Below, piece by piece: positions 9,196 to 21,900 of a DNA stretch of 64,000 nucleotides (its first letter is position 1; each line of letters opens with the position of its first letter). The notes under the pieces were generated by a model that was not told where the DNA came from, did no database searches, and saw only the letters and a program-made list of their open reading frames with translations. The stretch comes from Chrysogorgia sp. JL179-B06 (Eukaryota; Cnidaria; Anthozoa; Scleralcyonacea; Chrysogorgiidae): the NCBI GenBank assembly GCA_035772405.1, contig JAYKKM010000052.1, positions 464,001-528,000 on the forward strand, read 5' to 3'. A program made the translations under genes and the position numbers.

Positions 9196-10425
9196 AAAGG
9201 AGGTAAATTGCCGAGATTTTTATTAAAATACTGACGTTTCTAGGAGGGCCGTACTCAGAAAATGTTACAGGGGGGGTGTAAGCTCACTTCAACCGACTGA
9301 CGCACCAGCTTGTACCGACTACTTCCTATCTATCGAAGCTTGTCAATATATTGTCTTTCCGTTGGTTGCCTATTAAAATGACCCTACTCAGCTGGTGATC
9401 GAATATGGTTAATTAGTCCTACATTAATAACACACTCTCAATACGAAATGAAAACATGATAACTAGGAATACGAATCCGATGAGGGTGACACGTATATCA
9501 AACTATATAATAAAATAAATAGGGCTTATATATATGCCAAAAGGGTGTCACAAGTAGAAAGTAGCCAATCAAATGCACGGGAGATAAACAAGCTAATAAT
9601 TAATGAGATGCGAAAAGTTAAATCGTTTGCTATTCTTAAAGTCGATCAGAGGGGGAGGGAGAAATGACAGGTCCAATATTAAGGGGATTAGGCGATAATA
9701 AAGCAGTAAGAAACAAAAACTTGAAAAGGAATGAAAGTGCATAAGTTAATAATAAAAAAGTTCCAAGCAAACTAAAATAACGAAAAACTTGTAGGAAATT
9801 AAATAAAAGAAAAACGTTCGTTAAGACCAAGAGGATGTGTGGTGCCAAGTTTAAAAATGAGACGCTTCTCTTGCCGTTTGCGTACGTTATCCGTTGCCAC
9901 CTGAGATGGGAAGGATGGCACAGACTTTCATATCTGAAACCAAATGGTTAGCGCTGTTGAAATGGCGGGCTACAGGTTTGTCAACATCATTGTTCCTCAC
10001 TGAACGAAGATGTTCAGCAAACCTGTCTGAAAGGCGTCGCCCAGTTTCATCGATGTAGATCTTAGGGCATTTATCGCAAGAAATGCAATAAATGATGTTG
10101 GTGGATGTACATGAAAAAGTATGACGGATTGTGTGGTTGAATTTGGGGGCAGTAATAACTGTAGTGCAACGGCCGCAAGAAAATGTTCCCGCTGGTGCCG
10201 AGATATTTTGTTTAAGGGCACTATGTACTAAGGAGTCACGAATGTTTTTATTACGGCGAAAAGATACCAAAGGGTTATCGGTGAAAATGGCTGACGTCTC
10301 AGGATCATTTTGTAAAATGTGAAAATTCCGATTAATAATATATTTAACTTTAAAATTACCTATTTACCACCTATTCACTTTGCTATATATTCAAAACACT
10401 GTCTACGCAGCACACTACTTTATAT
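9196..10425 (-). pseudogene. Penelope-like retroelement fragment with GIY-YIG endonuclease
   Basis: On the minus strand, from 10367 to about 9787, the code runs through the end of an RT thumb (DNPLVSFRRNKNIRDSLV). A cysteine pair motif (CGRC) follows, then a GIY-YIG-type endonuclease (IIYCISCDKCPKIYIDETGRR, with RLSDRFAEHLRSV). GIY-YIG after RT is the layout of Penelope-like elements. The reading frame breaks near 9890; the C-terminal end (KRLIFKLGTTHPLGLNERF) continues in another frame to a stop near 9787. The catalytic GIY and YIG strands are altered (IYC, YID). The 3' flank to 9196 and the 5' flank to 10425 carry the AAACTGCC/CTACGCAGCA sequences also seen at 1275-1495. The RT core is missing. 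Confidence 0.75.
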
Positions 10426-10599
10426 ATATTTGAGCGGAGCATGGTATAGGACCAACTCCTTATAAGGAAGTAAAAAGTCGTTTTGGGTGATCCGTTTGAA
10501 TCGGACAATATTTGTGCAATGTTGCGAACTGATCTCGACGAAGAACGGCCATTGGCGAGTGGTGATCTGACGAACTACATAAAGAGGTTTTTACGAAGG

Positions 10600-10835
10600 G
10601 TATGCAAGTTCTCGTAATATAATAGGTACGTGTGTTATGTATTTAGACTCGGTAATTCCAAATCTGTTTTCACAATTGAAATCGAGTAAATATTGGCCGA
10701 GATAACGTTCAAAACCTTATCGACAGAGACTACAAATTATACGCGGTCTGGGCACTGGGGACTATGGATGGGGAATGAAACTCTAGGGGTGAGGTGGGGG
10801 AGGATTAGTAGTTCTAGAAAATGTGAAGGTCCTTT
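10600..10835 (-). repeat. Dispersed repeat, copy 2
   Basis: Diverged inverted copy of 2372-2655. Confidence 0.6.
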
Positions 10836-11350
10836 TGAAAAACACAAACGCGCAATGCGGGACGGTTAACACCAATCTCTTTCCCAGAACCTGCGGCTCT
10901 GGGAACGAGATTGGGTTAACACCCGCTCTTTAATTACTGCAGAGCACTTAATGAGGAAATGGCTAAAAGGGATGACTCAAAAGAACCTTTATGTTTTTGT
11001 CTAGTCTTTATTTTTGGTTGTCATGTATTGTGACCGGCCGATCCCTGCAGGGCCATACCTTGATCCTAACCTTAAACTTAACCATAACCGTATATAACCC
11101 TCACCTAACCCAGAATTCCTGGTGTTTTGATATGATAATTTATTATTTTATGTCATTTGTTTTTGCATGTTGACCTGAATAATGAATAAATATATTCAAC
11201 GCTCTGCAGATCATTCATCATGAAATATACCTAGGGATTTTGGCCAGATTTTCTGCAGACAGTGAAACGTGCAGGGAAAGTAGAGTCTTTGTTGAATATA
11301 GAAGCATCGCGCGATATGTAAAGTAAGCAAGAGCTCCCGTGCGTGTGGAC
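10836..11350. other. No gene seen
   Basis: AT-rich sequence with a 22-bp hairpin-like CCAGAACCTGCGGCTCTGG (10886-10907) and a CCTAACCTTAAACTTAACC telomere-like stretch (11062-11110). No coding signal. Confidence 0.5.
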
Positions 11351-11363
11351 CTAGGCAACCTCG

Positions 11364-12075
11364 TTCCCAGGGCATTTTGCCTCCACGGCGGAAGGTAGGC
11401 GAAAATGGCCCTGGGATCGGCTGGTCCATTCTATAATTCAGCCGAGTATAATTTATTCATCTAAATCTGAATGCTGTCTACCGAAATTAGAAGTGATAGC
11501 TTTCTCTAAATTGGATATATGTTTCTTCATACCTTTTGTAAGAGATAACCATGGATGTATGGTGGATTATTAAGCTTGTTAGCTGCTTTTATGCCGACGA
11601 ATACTGACATGAACAACAATGAAGAGCATTGAACATTTCTCAATTATTCAGGTCAACAAAGTAGACAAAGGCAATGGAACAAAGACCACAAAAATTATCA
11701 TATCTAAAAACGCCGACCTTCCACCGTGGAGGCAAAATGCCCTGGGAACGAGGTTGGGGCCTATTACTATGTTGCAATATTAATAAGCTGCTTTTCTTCA
11801 ATTATTTCAATTCACCATTTTCAGACAATCCTGCCCAAAATTGTTGGGACAACAGTTGTTTTTGAGGATTTGCAGTTGATGTCCCAAGGACTTTTGGTCA
11901 GGATCATGTAGCGTAATTCATCATATTACATCCATGATTATCTCGTACAAATAGCCATGCATAAACATGGGTATATCGAACGTAGTTCTTGATCATTAAT
12001 CAAAGCCATTATATTTGTAATTCGCGGTAAATCATAAAGGCGATTTAGATGAATAAATTATACGTACTCTAGCTG
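11364..12075. repeat. Inverted repeat pair, decayed element
   Basis: CTCGTTCCCAGGGCATTTTG at 11364 is inverted at 11728-11752, together with the GCCTCCACGG block. ATAATTTATTCATCTAAATC at 11437 is inverted near 12041. Probably one rearranged non-autonomous element. Confidence 0.5.
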
Positions 12076-12624
12076 AATAAATTGAGTTTTAAAACGGGCC
12101 AGACGGCCATTTTCTCAGACGCTACAATTTACATCGTTTGTTACTTTCGTCCATCCGATTGTGGATTAAAGTGCCTATCTAAGGTTTAGGGATTTTACAT
12201 ATTTGTAAACGAAAAAATTGGGGCGGGGCAATGGACGCACGACGTTGCAACTCTGTAGAATTTGACGCCTTGTGCGCTCCCTTGAGACCCCCTTCGCGCC
12301 TGGGTTTGTGGGAGTAAAACGTTGGAGTGATGAAAACCAATACTGAAGGCTGAAGCTATGCTGTGAACCTAACATAGGGCGAAGATCAACACTTTAGATC
12401 CTTTATTACAATATTATTTTTACAATAATCATAATATTAGGAGTCACCTGAAGTTTGACTAGTTGATCTAGCTGCAAAAGTGCTTATGAAAAGATTTATG
12501 GAAAGACCCTAGTTATCCTCAGAGTTTCACACGTATTGAACGGCCCTAGTGAACCTAGTTATCTAGGGCTATAAAAGGGTTCATTTATAGAAAGACCCCA
12601 GTTTTTTTCGCCTCCATTAATTTT

Positions 12625-12952
12625 CTTTCCTGTCCGGCTGAAAAACATCCAAAATTGAACCACCTTGTTGCGATAGCTATACATTATACCAAGCTTTTAC
12701 TTGAACAAGACACATTATGTTAATATATAAATTAGCATAACTATCATAAATTAGGTTGAAAAACTTTCATTTTTCTAGAAATGGCCATCTTGCACGCCCG
12801 CGTAACATCATGAAAATTCAAAATACCACCAATCGCAGAGGTTTTGCGTTACCGTCAATACCGTGTGCCGTGTTTTTCGATTCATGACTTCATCAGTCTT
12901 GCAGTGCACGATCCATTCATTTGACTAGGCCGGACAGGAAAGATTTAAAGTT
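12625..12952. mobile_element. MITE with TCTTTCCTGTCCGGC ends
   Basis: Terminal inverted repeat TCTTTCCTGTCCGGC / GCCGGACAGGAAAGA. An internal block with GTGTGCCGTGTTTTTCGATT recurs at 25970-26040, where a GGGCCGGAC end is also seen. Confidence 0.55.
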
Positions 12953-13127
12953 ATACCAAATGTTTCCCGTGCTTTGAAAAGTGTAAAAATCACACCCAGA
13001 TGGACGAGTGTTTAGTTTAGCTTATTCGTACATGTGACATGTGATACCTAATTTCAGAGCAAAATCAAACCAAAACATTTCAAAACCAATAAAGTGATAT
13101 AAAAGTGTTGTGTTGAAGTGTAGAAAT

Positions 13128-13225
13128 CATGAATAGAAATGTTGATGTACTGCCGAAATAGTCTGTATGGGAGGGTTAACGTTTCAAGCGAAGGCCCTTC
13201 GTCAGAGTGAAACGTGGGGCATATT
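13128..13225 (-). ncRNA. Hammerhead-like repeat, family 2
   Basis: Minus strand reads CTGACGA, an AGGGCCTTCGCTT stem-loop and GAAACGTTAA, then a TATTTCGGCAGTAC block. CTGACGA is permitted because position 7 of the CUGANGA core is free. Relatives on the plus strand are at 22440-22515 and 28182-28335. Confidence 0.35.
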
Positions 13226-13249
13226 TGTAGCGGCAAATGGCGGCGGCGT

Positions 13250-13332
13250 ATAATAATAATAATAATAATAATAGACGTATTAGGAGCATTATACAATAGT
13301 CTCAATGCTCTTACAACAATATATTCTTAAAT
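13250..13332 (-). repeat. Retroelement 3' end with (TTA)n tail, copy 2
   Basis: Inverted copy of 46-126, joined at its tail to the hammerhead-like repeat at 13128-13225. Confidence 0.6.
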
Positions 13333-13379
13333 TTACTTATAAAACTTATTACAGTATATACCTTAAAATTCCAAAAATA

Positions 13380-14185
13380 TACCCCAGGGCTTATATTTTT
13401 CAAATGGGTATATATTTTTGAGAGGCTTATATTCGGGGGGCTTATTATAACTATTCCCCGCGCAAAATAATATTTTGGGCTCGTATTTTGAGTTTGCCTT
13501 CGTAACCACGCCTTATTCAAAATGGCAAACAATATTGGGGAGGGCGGATTATGGTTAGGATCTTTGTTGTTTTTGGGTTATATAGCTCCACTTTTAGCTA
13601 ATACTGGCGGCCATTTTCAATAAGGCCTGGTTACACAGGAAATTTCAAAAAACGAGCCCAAAATATTATTCTGCATTCCCCGCATATAAGCGCATCCGCC
13701 TATAAGCGAAAATTCAAGATTTTTCGAAAATCCTCGGAGTCAAAATGGTCGTTTAGAGGCGCATGCGTCTATAAAAATTCGCATATGGGCGCACCCGTAA
13801 CCGGATCCCACGAGATTAAAAAAACAATGGATTTGAAGTTCTTGTAAAAGCGCTGAGATCTAAAGCGATTCAAGCGGAGTGTGTTATACAAGAATATCGT
13901 GGAAGAATAGATCAACAGCAATAACTATTGGATTGTATTACTGTATAACAAACATTATCACTGTGCCAACTGTGACACTAACAATTTATAACAGTCATGT
14001 TCGATGGTAAGATGGTTTACTGTAAGAAGTATGCGCATACATCTAATTATTAAAAGTACGGTATTCTGTTGCAGATTTTGATCGTCTAAGACTAAGGCGC
14101 ATGCGCATGCGCCATTATCCGGATATTAGCGCGTGCGCTTTTATCCAGGGTGCGCTTATACGCGGGGGAATAGGGTAAGAGAGAA
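13380..14185. repeat. Decayed element rich in ATAAGC words
   Basis: Two inverted arms (13462-13515 and 13625-13672) share AAAATAATATTTTGGGCTCG. The rest is full of TATAAGCGC and GCGCATGCGC words, resembling the GGGCTTATATTCG repeats of 23243-23820. Confidence 0.5.
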
Positions 14186-14359
14186 ATACTGGGGTGTGAA
14201 CAATAAATGCGTGACAACGTAATCCCTCTAAACATACCAACTTCAAACATGCACAACAACAATAAACTTTATTGAAAATGGAATACCGTACATAGCGTAA
14301 ATGTCGGAAAACGTTACATCACGGGCGGAGAGGAAGGGTGAGCACGCCATTTAGTCCGA

Positions 14360-14640
14360 TCAGCGGCAAGCAATCGTCTTCTGGACGATCTTTTTTAGTA
14401 TCCGGCATTTTGTATAATATATGGTGGGTAATGGCACCTACACTGTTGTTGAATATTGTAAATAATTGGCAAACAGTATATTGAGCATAACGGATATCGC
14501 GACAATTCTAGCATATGGATGGATGATTGATGTGGACAATGTGTAGATGAAAATAGAACCGAGGGCGGTGGTGTGTTTGGAAAAAACTTAGATTAAAAAA
14601 CAACTTAGATCCTAACCCTTAGAAAACTCGTTAGGCGGGG
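14360..14640. mobile_element. MITE family B, truncated copy
   Basis: Shares GCAAGCAATCGTCTTCTGG and AACAACTTAGATCCTAACCC with the complete copy at 17579-17800. Confidence 0.5.
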
Positions 14641-15263
14641 GGTTTCCAGTCCTCTCTCCACATTCAATTCACGCCGGTCAGCGTTCGTCAAAATGTGAGC
14701 ACATTTGGTAACAAACGAAATGTTTGGATTCGCCTCAAATTTTCATGTCACATGTACCTAATTACCATTATCAATGCTATAGTTATTGCCAAATTGGCTA
14801 GTACCCAGCCATCAATTAGAAAGAATGCAGATTTGGCGCGGTAATTGGCTTCAACGTCAGTGGCATGTTTGCGTGTAGACGTGTAGTTTTAGTTGCAAAT
14901 TTCGCCAGAGCTTCGACATCTTTGGACAAACTTGAACAGATCTCCCAAAATCGATGAATTTCGGCTTCATTAAAGTTTTTTGTACAATGATTTAAGAAGA
15001 CACAAGAATTTATTTCTTCTTTATGAAGTACATGGTAAGAATCGTATCTTTACAAAGAGAATTAATATTGATTCAAGGCTGCTGTCGAAAGTGTTATGCG
15101 TCTATAAAGGATTTCTATACGAAGTTACCTTTACACTTGATGATTTCATCAAAGCGACTAATGCGAGCAAGCAATACAATAACATTGACGCCGGTCACAG
15201 TACTAATAAAACCAATACATAGTAATGAGTAATTTGTTGTTATCATACAGAGTCGACTTCTTA
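14641..15263. other. No gene seen
   Basis: An 80-codon open frame at 14980-15222 has no recognisable feature. No splice-supported exon found. Confidence 0.4.
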
Positions 15264-15333
15264 GGCCCAAGTCAAACGCCGAACTTTTCATGAGTTGAAC
15301 TCAAGAAAAAAGTTCGACGTTTGACCTGGGCCC
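15264..15333. repeat. Hairpin
   Basis: GGCCCAAGTCAAACGCCGAA and its near reverse complement TTCGACGTTTGACCTGGGCC flank a short loop. Confidence 0.6.
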
Positions 15334-16318
15334 TCTCAAAACGCTACACAAATAAAGCTCATACAGGCTACAGCCCTTCACACCTATTACTGGTCTCCCA
15401 AGCATTAGCTCCATAGGTTTAATATTTATTTTTTGAAAAGCAATTTTATTTCATTATTTGACCCAGAGTCCCAGACGACCGCATGTTGATATTTGCGGGT
15501 TTTGATTTCAACATGTATTTGCTTATAACGTTTGACATGCTCGATCAGAAATAATATAGTTTATTCGAATTATGTCTTAAAGGGCTTTCATGTTCTGTGT
15601 AACATACATTGGTATATCGCTTATAAAACTATGTTCTGCTTCAATCAATTTAAGATTTCTGATCTTGTCTCGGAAAGATTCAATTACAGCGCCAGCGGCT
15701 AAGTATTAAATATTTTCAAGCTAATTTAGAAATATGTACACGAAAATAGTTTTATAAATGAAAGCCCCTGAAAAGCGCTACCTAATGGTATGAATTATAT
15801 AAATACTAGTTTAATATGCCATGCGCTATAAGTGAAAAAAACTACAACTAACAGTAACACCTTTTGACATCAACTCTAAATTAAATGCTTTTTTAAAACA
15901 ACTTTTAATGAGGTCATGACATCACCAAGGTTAACAACAAGGAAACCGGGTTGCGTCACAAGATGGCAGGAACTGGGAGGAACCTGATAGGACTAGTTTG
16001 GCATACATCTCGTCATTGGTACGCGAAGTATTCGCACATACGCTCTCGATCTCGAGTAATCATCGAAAATCGAACATCACATTAAAGAAAGAATAACGGC
16101 GGACCCTAGTGGATCCACCAGTGACGCAACCCATAGAGAAGAACTTCCGGCTACCGCCTTCAGCTCGCCGGAATTTATGCGTGTCTTACAATCCGCCAGG
16201 CGCCATCGCAATGCTCGGTCAAGGCACAGTTATGGTCAAGGGCATGTTTGGCCCGCGTGACAAACGCTGAACGCTCACCACTCAGAAGACTCCATAAACG
16301 CTGGCTCAGGTACGTTAA
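15334..16318. other. No gene seen
   Basis: AT-rich, non-coding in all frames at useful length. No repeat recognised apart from scattered short words. Confidence 0.4.
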
Positions 16319-16610
16319 ATGGAAGTGCCAATTCATCGCGCTCGCGATGTGTTTTCGGTACAAGCTCGTCGCTTGCGTTTGGAGTACCAATACAAAATAG
16401 CGTGGGCCATGAAGTGCCCATTCATCGCGCTGGCAATGTTTTCAGTACAAGCTCGTCACTTGCGTTTGGCATCGTACTCTTGTGGAGTATCAATACTAAA
16501 ATCGAGACTAAAATTGCATGGGCCATGAAGTGCTCATTCATCGCGCTCGCGATGTGTTTTTCGGTACAAGCTCGTGGCGTGCGTTTGTCAACACTAAAAT
16601 AGCATGGGCT
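16319..16610 (+). repeat. Tandem repeat, units of about 87-116 bp
   Basis: Three units each contain CATTCATCGCGCTCGCGATG-like sequence and ACAAGCTCGTCGCTTGCG. A stray partial unit is at 17138-17170. Confidence 0.75.
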
Positions 16611-16760
16611 GTGATGTACCCGGCTGTCATCAGAACACTAGCGGATAAAGGCGCTTTAATGGGGAAAGTCGACATCAAAAGTGCGTTTCGCATTGTCCCG
16701 CGATACACCCTTCGGACAGACATTTATTGGGTATGCAATGGCGTGGTAAATTTTACGTAA
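16611..16760 (+). pseudogene. DIRS-like reverse transcriptase fragment
   Basis: Frame reads PAVIRTLADKGALMGKVDIK then SAFRIVP, the first catalytic block of RTs of the DIRS/tyrosine-recombinase type (usual form KVDIKSAFRLLP). Only about 45 residues remain and no YVDD box follows. It directly continues the tandem repeat. Confidence 0.5.
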
Positions 16761-17032
16761 ACTTGGGGGTTAGGGTTACGACTAAATCTGCGATCCCTTC
16801 CGTTTTGTCTTCGCTCCGCCCCCAATTCTTTCGGTTAGCACCCAACTTACTGCTAACTCGTCTCACATGCAATGTCTAATCGCTTTTCAAGACAATGCGT
16901 TTATTATCTTATATTTAGTATACAATAGTTTTGTTCGTTTCTGTTGAGAAGTCTTTGCACAGATGGTCCTATGTATATATATATATAGATAAAACAAAGG
17001 TGTTCACTAGATCTCGCGATCATCATATATAT

Positions 17033-17082
17033 TAAAAAAATAAATAAATAAATAAATAAAAAATAAATAAAAAATAAATGTT
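17033..17082. repeat. (AAAT)n microsatellite
   Basis: Runs of AAAT units with small interruptions. Confidence 0.85.
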
Positions 17083-17578
17083 GTGTCTTCCTTTCTCGCT
17101 CGCATATGCCAGCTGGAAACGCTACCGCTCGGGCTATAAGTGCCCATTCATCGCGCTCGTGATGTGCTCGTCAACGCCCTCGGCCTTTCGGTCAGTGGTC
17201 GTGTCAGTTTAGTGCTAATTTCTAATTTGGCTTCGGTATTTGGATGAGTGACGCTAGGGCATCACCTTGGTGGTCAATTTAAGATTTCACCTGCTCGGAT
17301 CTTGACTTGAATCCAAATACCGCGACTCGTTTCAGGCTTCCCGCTCGCTCAACAGCTTGCAACGTAGTTGTTAATTAAGCCTACAGATTTAATAATGTTT
17401 ACATTACTAGTAGAAGACTTCATGGGCTTTCAAACAAACATAACATGAGCTGCATCTGTCCACTATTTTGAAAAAAAGAGTCAGGTTTGTGTGAGCTATA
17501 CAAGGCATACAAGTCAAGAATTATCATTGCTTTCACTGAATATCCGCTGTACATTAGTTTGCATAGTGCGGTTTCAGA

Positions 17579-17800
17579 TGACCCTCTCCCGCAAGCAATC
17601 GTCTTCTGGACGATCTTTTTTAGTATCCACGAGAGGTGGGATGAAATGAGACATTGTACTGCCATCATACGATCGGACATGCCTGCATAATGAAATACAT
17701 CGTAGAACTGCTAACCCCAAAACAACTTAGATCCTAACCCTAACCCCCCGGCCTAATGGTTTTCTGATAGAAGACGATTGCTTGCGAGAGGGGGTCACAG
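17579..17800. mobile_element. MITE family B, complete copy
   Basis: Ends CCCTCTCCCGCAAGCAATCG and CGATTGCTTGCGAGAGGGGG form terminal inverted repeats over about 220 bases. The interior holds CCTAACCCTAACCCC, a telomere-like word. Confidence 0.65.
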
Positions 17801-18014
17801 AACGCCCAGGATAACTTGATCATGAAGAGACACGACCTAACTAAAAAAAGACTCTAACTAACTAACGACCTTCGCAGCACTCTACTTTTTTAATAAACCT
17901 TGACACTTGTTTACCACAGTGTTTCAACTAGTGTACGGAATCGTTCTATTTTATAAATAAAAAAGGCTTGACCATTATGGTATGTGTAATTTGCTTTAGT
18001 TTATTTTGTATTTG

Positions 18015-18115
18015 AGCTAGGCGATTCCCAAATATAAGGCCCCGGAGGGCTAATATTCGGTGTGGCTTATTGCGGTCGAATTTGGGGGCTTACATAGGGA
18101 AGGGTTTATTTTCGG
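18015..18115. repeat. Fragment of TATAAGCC-type element
   Basis: Words such as CCCAAATATAAGGCCCCGG and GGGGGCTTACATAGGG match the ends of 23243-23820. Confidence 0.4.
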
Positions 18116-18590
18116 ATAATGATAACGTAGCTTTTCTTTCGTCTTGGATTCAGAATGGTTTAACGATTACTCATTAGCCGTCTGATAATTATCATCAGCC
18201 ATGGGCTTCGCTGTACAACAAGTTTGGCGAAACCGGTGACTGTAAGTTGCATATTGAACAACTAAAGCGTTGCTTAGTTCGTGAGCAGCGAACCGCTACA
18301 TGAATATTTACCAAAGCAATAACCAGTGAAGTAGAAAATGTTTAATCACATTCAGAATATATTCAAAACACCGAGTATATAGTTAACGAGGCGATCATTC
18401 GGAACAAAGAAGGCGACATATCAGTCACAAGCGGCGTTGGAATTAGACTGGATTCATCCATTTTGGTTCTCGGCAAAGCCGCGTTGTGTCGACTAAGAAT
18501 TGCTCTTCCAACTGTTACCCACGATTGTCTCTTTGTTTATACGGTGATTGTATTCCTTTTGCAGAACAACAAGAACAAGTTCAACCGGCG

Positions 18591-20019
18591 ATGGCGAATA
18601 CAAAGTGCGCATCATTTCTAGCGAGGGTACTATACAAGATATTTTACTTCATGTTCTACGCCGGTTCCATGCCATTTCTTCTATTCCTGCCCGTTTACTT
18701 CAAGCACATGGGACTGAGTCCAGTTTATGTTGGCATATTAGCTGGTATTCGTCCTATACTCCAGTCAATTGGAACACCGTTATTGGTAGTTGTAGGCGAG
18801 AAGTTTCACTCGCAAAGAATTCTTTTTGTTATTTCTTGTCTAGTGATGATCGGCAAAGTGCTGGTAATATTCCTGTTCTTACGTCCTACAAACCAGCTTT
18901 GTACTGTAACGTACATCAACATAACCAACCAAAACACCTCATGGGAAACATCTCATGTTGTCGAGCACAAGCTAAACAAACGCTCTCTGCTGGTCACGGA
19001 CTACTGGTCAGGAAGCCGAAACGACGACGTTGCGAATAATATCTTCACCCGCCATACTCATGGAGTAAGCAAAATTCGAAACGAAACAGAGCTCAATAAT
19101 ACCCTGCATCACCAGGTCCTTACCAGTTCAGAAAATAAGACTTCTTTTGTCCAAAATCCCGTGAATGAAATGGCAAACACGACTAATACTAACCATATAA
19201 ACACGACTCGCTCAACCCTGGCACCTCCAACTAAAAAGGCGAACGATATCATAGTCGAATACCGTCTTGTCAACGACAACACCGAACTCTATAGTATTTT
19301 TGCTTGCCTATTGGTCTTAGGACTCCTTGCGGATTGGTCCGAGGCGACTATTGTTACTCTCGCAGATCACTCGTACGCAGCAAGCATGGAAAATAAACAA
19401 TTCGGGTTGACTCGTCTGTGGGGGAACATTGGTTGGGGTATAATGACACCGGTTGTTGGCGTGGTCGTTTACTATTTCCCTCACCTCATGTGCGGTGAAA
19501 TGGTGGGCACATTCCATTATGTCTTTTTTTTTTTCATCGGTTTTTCCAACGTGGCAATGTTGATTGGTTCGCATCTCGATTTCACGTCTAGCCCCGTTGA
19601 CAAGATCGCGAAGGAAATCCGCAGCGCTATGTCGAATTTCCAATATGGCTTATTCCTTTTTGCATCGTCCTACTCGGGTTTCTGCAACGGGTTTCTCTTC
19701 ACGTTCGTCTATTGGTTTATCGACAGTCTCGGTGGGAGCGCGCTTATTATGGGAATAGCAACCGGGTGTAAATGCGTCGTCGATGTGGTGCTGTTCTTTC
19801 TGCTGCAGCGGATAATCGACGGAGTTGGTCACATGGCTACGATAAGCGTTGGCTTTATCGGTTATATTGTGGTGTTTCTCGCTTTCTTTGCCATAAAGAA
19901 ACCTTGGTTTGTCGTCATTGTTGAGACCGTTCATGCGATGGCCTACGCGCTCATGACGTCCACCTGTATTTCGTTTTTAATTTACGCAGCGCCAGCAGGA
20001 TCCAGTCACAGGATGCAAG
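18591..20019 (+). CDS. MFSD6: MFSD6-like transporter, coding exon 1
   Basis: Encodes residues 1-476 of a 564-residue major-facilitator protein. I start at the ATG at 18591, in a good context, because CTTTTGCAG at 18556-18564 is a splice acceptor; the open frame upstream of it starts without ATG. So a 5' untranslated exon lies further left, not located. Residues about 13-97 hold the first helices with the FYFMFYAGSMPFLLFLPVYF segment typical of MFSD6/MFS_1-like proteins. Residues 101-230 form a long loop with several N-glycosylation sequons (for example NIT, NTS, NKT, NTT). Then follow the conserved block TLADHS...RLWGNIGWG (about 256-283) and six or so further helices. The exon ends CAAG before GTAGGA, phase 1. 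The family is a membrane protein with poorly defined substrate. Length is below the roughly 790 residues of the human protein. Confidence 0.85.
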
Positions 20020-20150
20020 GTAGGATATATACTTAACAACTAGAAATACGTATCCGCAATAACACCTTACCCGCCTGTTCTATCAGACATAATTTATATA
20101 TTAACTATTTCAAAGAATATACAGTATATTACAGTTATGCAATCAGAATG

Positions 20151-20205
20151 GTCCCCAGAGCCTGCGTTCCTTTTGGCCTGCGCCAAAAACAGAGGCTCTG
20201 GGGAA
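20151..20205. repeat. CCCAGAGCC hairpin
   Basis: CCCCAGAGCCTGCG and its inverted partner AGAGGCTCTGGGG. The same hairpin type recurs at 10886, 56567, 57906, 57984 and 59311. Confidence 0.6.
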
Positions 20206-20963
20206 CTCAGATGAAATAGTCCCCAAAATTGGGTTTTTGTTCCCAGTCCTCTGGTTCCCAGTTCCCTATAATTTGTTACTGAGGAAAACTATTTGTTTAC
20301 CAATAAAGAATGGCCCAGTATGTTTTACAAACCTCTTGGCAAAGCGTTGCGATACAAATGGTCTTTCTAGTTTCTCTAAATCGTCAACCAGACGATTTGA
20401 CGAGAGTGTTTTATATGTTCGCCTCGCCGTCGGCACTCGGCACTGATCACCTCAGCCGCTCAGGTTAGAACACATTAAAATGAAAGGAATAATCAGTTTG
20501 GCTAAACTACATCGACCTTGTAGTCTCTAATATAATTTTAAAGTTATGAGGCGAAACTGCGAAGAATTACGAGACGAGTCAGACGATTTTTGTTTGGTGA
20601 CGAAGCCGACGAAGCGAGAATAATATAACTTGTAAATAGTCGAGATTGTTGCTGTTTTGAATTATTTCGTGTGTTAAATTGTATTTTGGGTCTGTCGCGT
20701 ATAATTATGTGTTACAGGTGTATCGAATAAATCTTTACCAGTCAGTCAGTTCTGAAAAGAACTGTTTATTTTATACCGCGATTCGAAAATGCAAAACTTT
20801 GCGAGCAATAGCTGCTAAAGAAACTGCTGCGAGAGCTCCATCAACCAATCACAAGTGACTAAATACAATCTCAGCACGGTAACGATCTCAGACCCATAGA
20901 GATCATAAATAAAACTTGATGAAATGGCGTTGCGAGACAAGTTGCATGAAAAATTGCAACGTG

Positions 20964-21438
20964 TAAAGGCGGATTTCCAGTCCTCACACAAAACAACTCG
21001 CAGCTCGCTGCGGGTACTCGCTTGGTTTCCACTGTATTTCCACCACATGCAGCTCGTTGCGATACAGCGGGGGTTTCAAGACTGATGAAGCGATAGCAGA
21101 GTTTTTTTTAACAAACTTCGAGGTGTTTGGATATCCTGACGAAGCACTCTTCTGAGTGTTTCAGATATAGCACCTCAAATAAATCGGTATTTATGAGAAA
21201 ATCGAGGTGAAAGTTCGATTAATTTATGTAATTTCTTCCCCTTCAATATCTATGCAAATACACACCGACCATAAATTACTAATGATTTGAAATGTTGACA
21301 TAATTTGTTTTGATTGGTTATTTACTGCGAGTACTTTCTGCGAGTAAAAAATAGTTCAAAATTTCCAACATGCAGCGAGCTTGCGAGTGCTCGCAGCGAG
21401 CTGCGAGTTGCTTCGTGCGAGGACTGGAAATCCGCCTT
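20964..21438. mobile_element. MITE family C, copy 1
   Basis: Ends share GGCGGATTTCCAGTCCTC inverted, followed inside by CTCGCAGCTCGCTGCG blocks. The body (CTCAGAAGAG, TGTTTCAGATATAGCACC) matches the inverted copy at 21901-22431. Confidence 0.75.
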
Positions 21439-21900
21439 AACAGGGCCTTAATGGCCACATTGCAAGATTTGCAAGCATATGGTAAATAGAATTTGCGCCG
21501 AAATCATGCATATAATTAACTGCATCATTGGTCAATCATATATCCTGTGATATATAGATATGGCAAGAGTTGAACATTTAACAAAATTTGTGACTCTTGT
21601 GGCTTTTATAAAAAGAAAGTTTTGAAACACAATTTGTGACTCCTCAAGTGATGAAAAGTGCTGTGCCCTTCGATCGCGTGACAGTTCGGTTACATCACCT
21701 TGTACCGGTAAACAATGGACACAGACTACGTCATACGCCTCATCAAGGTTATTTTCTCGGGATTCAGAAGCTTTACAAAAACCCTAACCATAACCCAAAT
21801 AAAAACTCTAGTCCTAACCATGAAATAAAGAAATACTAACCCTACTTCTAAACCCAACATTTCAATGATGCAATATTCTGTGTTCCGGTACACCGTGAGT

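Noticed and set aside
10131..10322. Plus-strand ORF of 63 codons
   Set aside because: Antisense shadow of the Penelope-like GIY-YIG fragment.
18486..18590. N-terminal extension of the MFSD6 ORF
   Set aside because: It begins with GTG, not ATG, and a splice acceptor at 18561-18564 lies inside it. The ATG at 18591 is the natural start.
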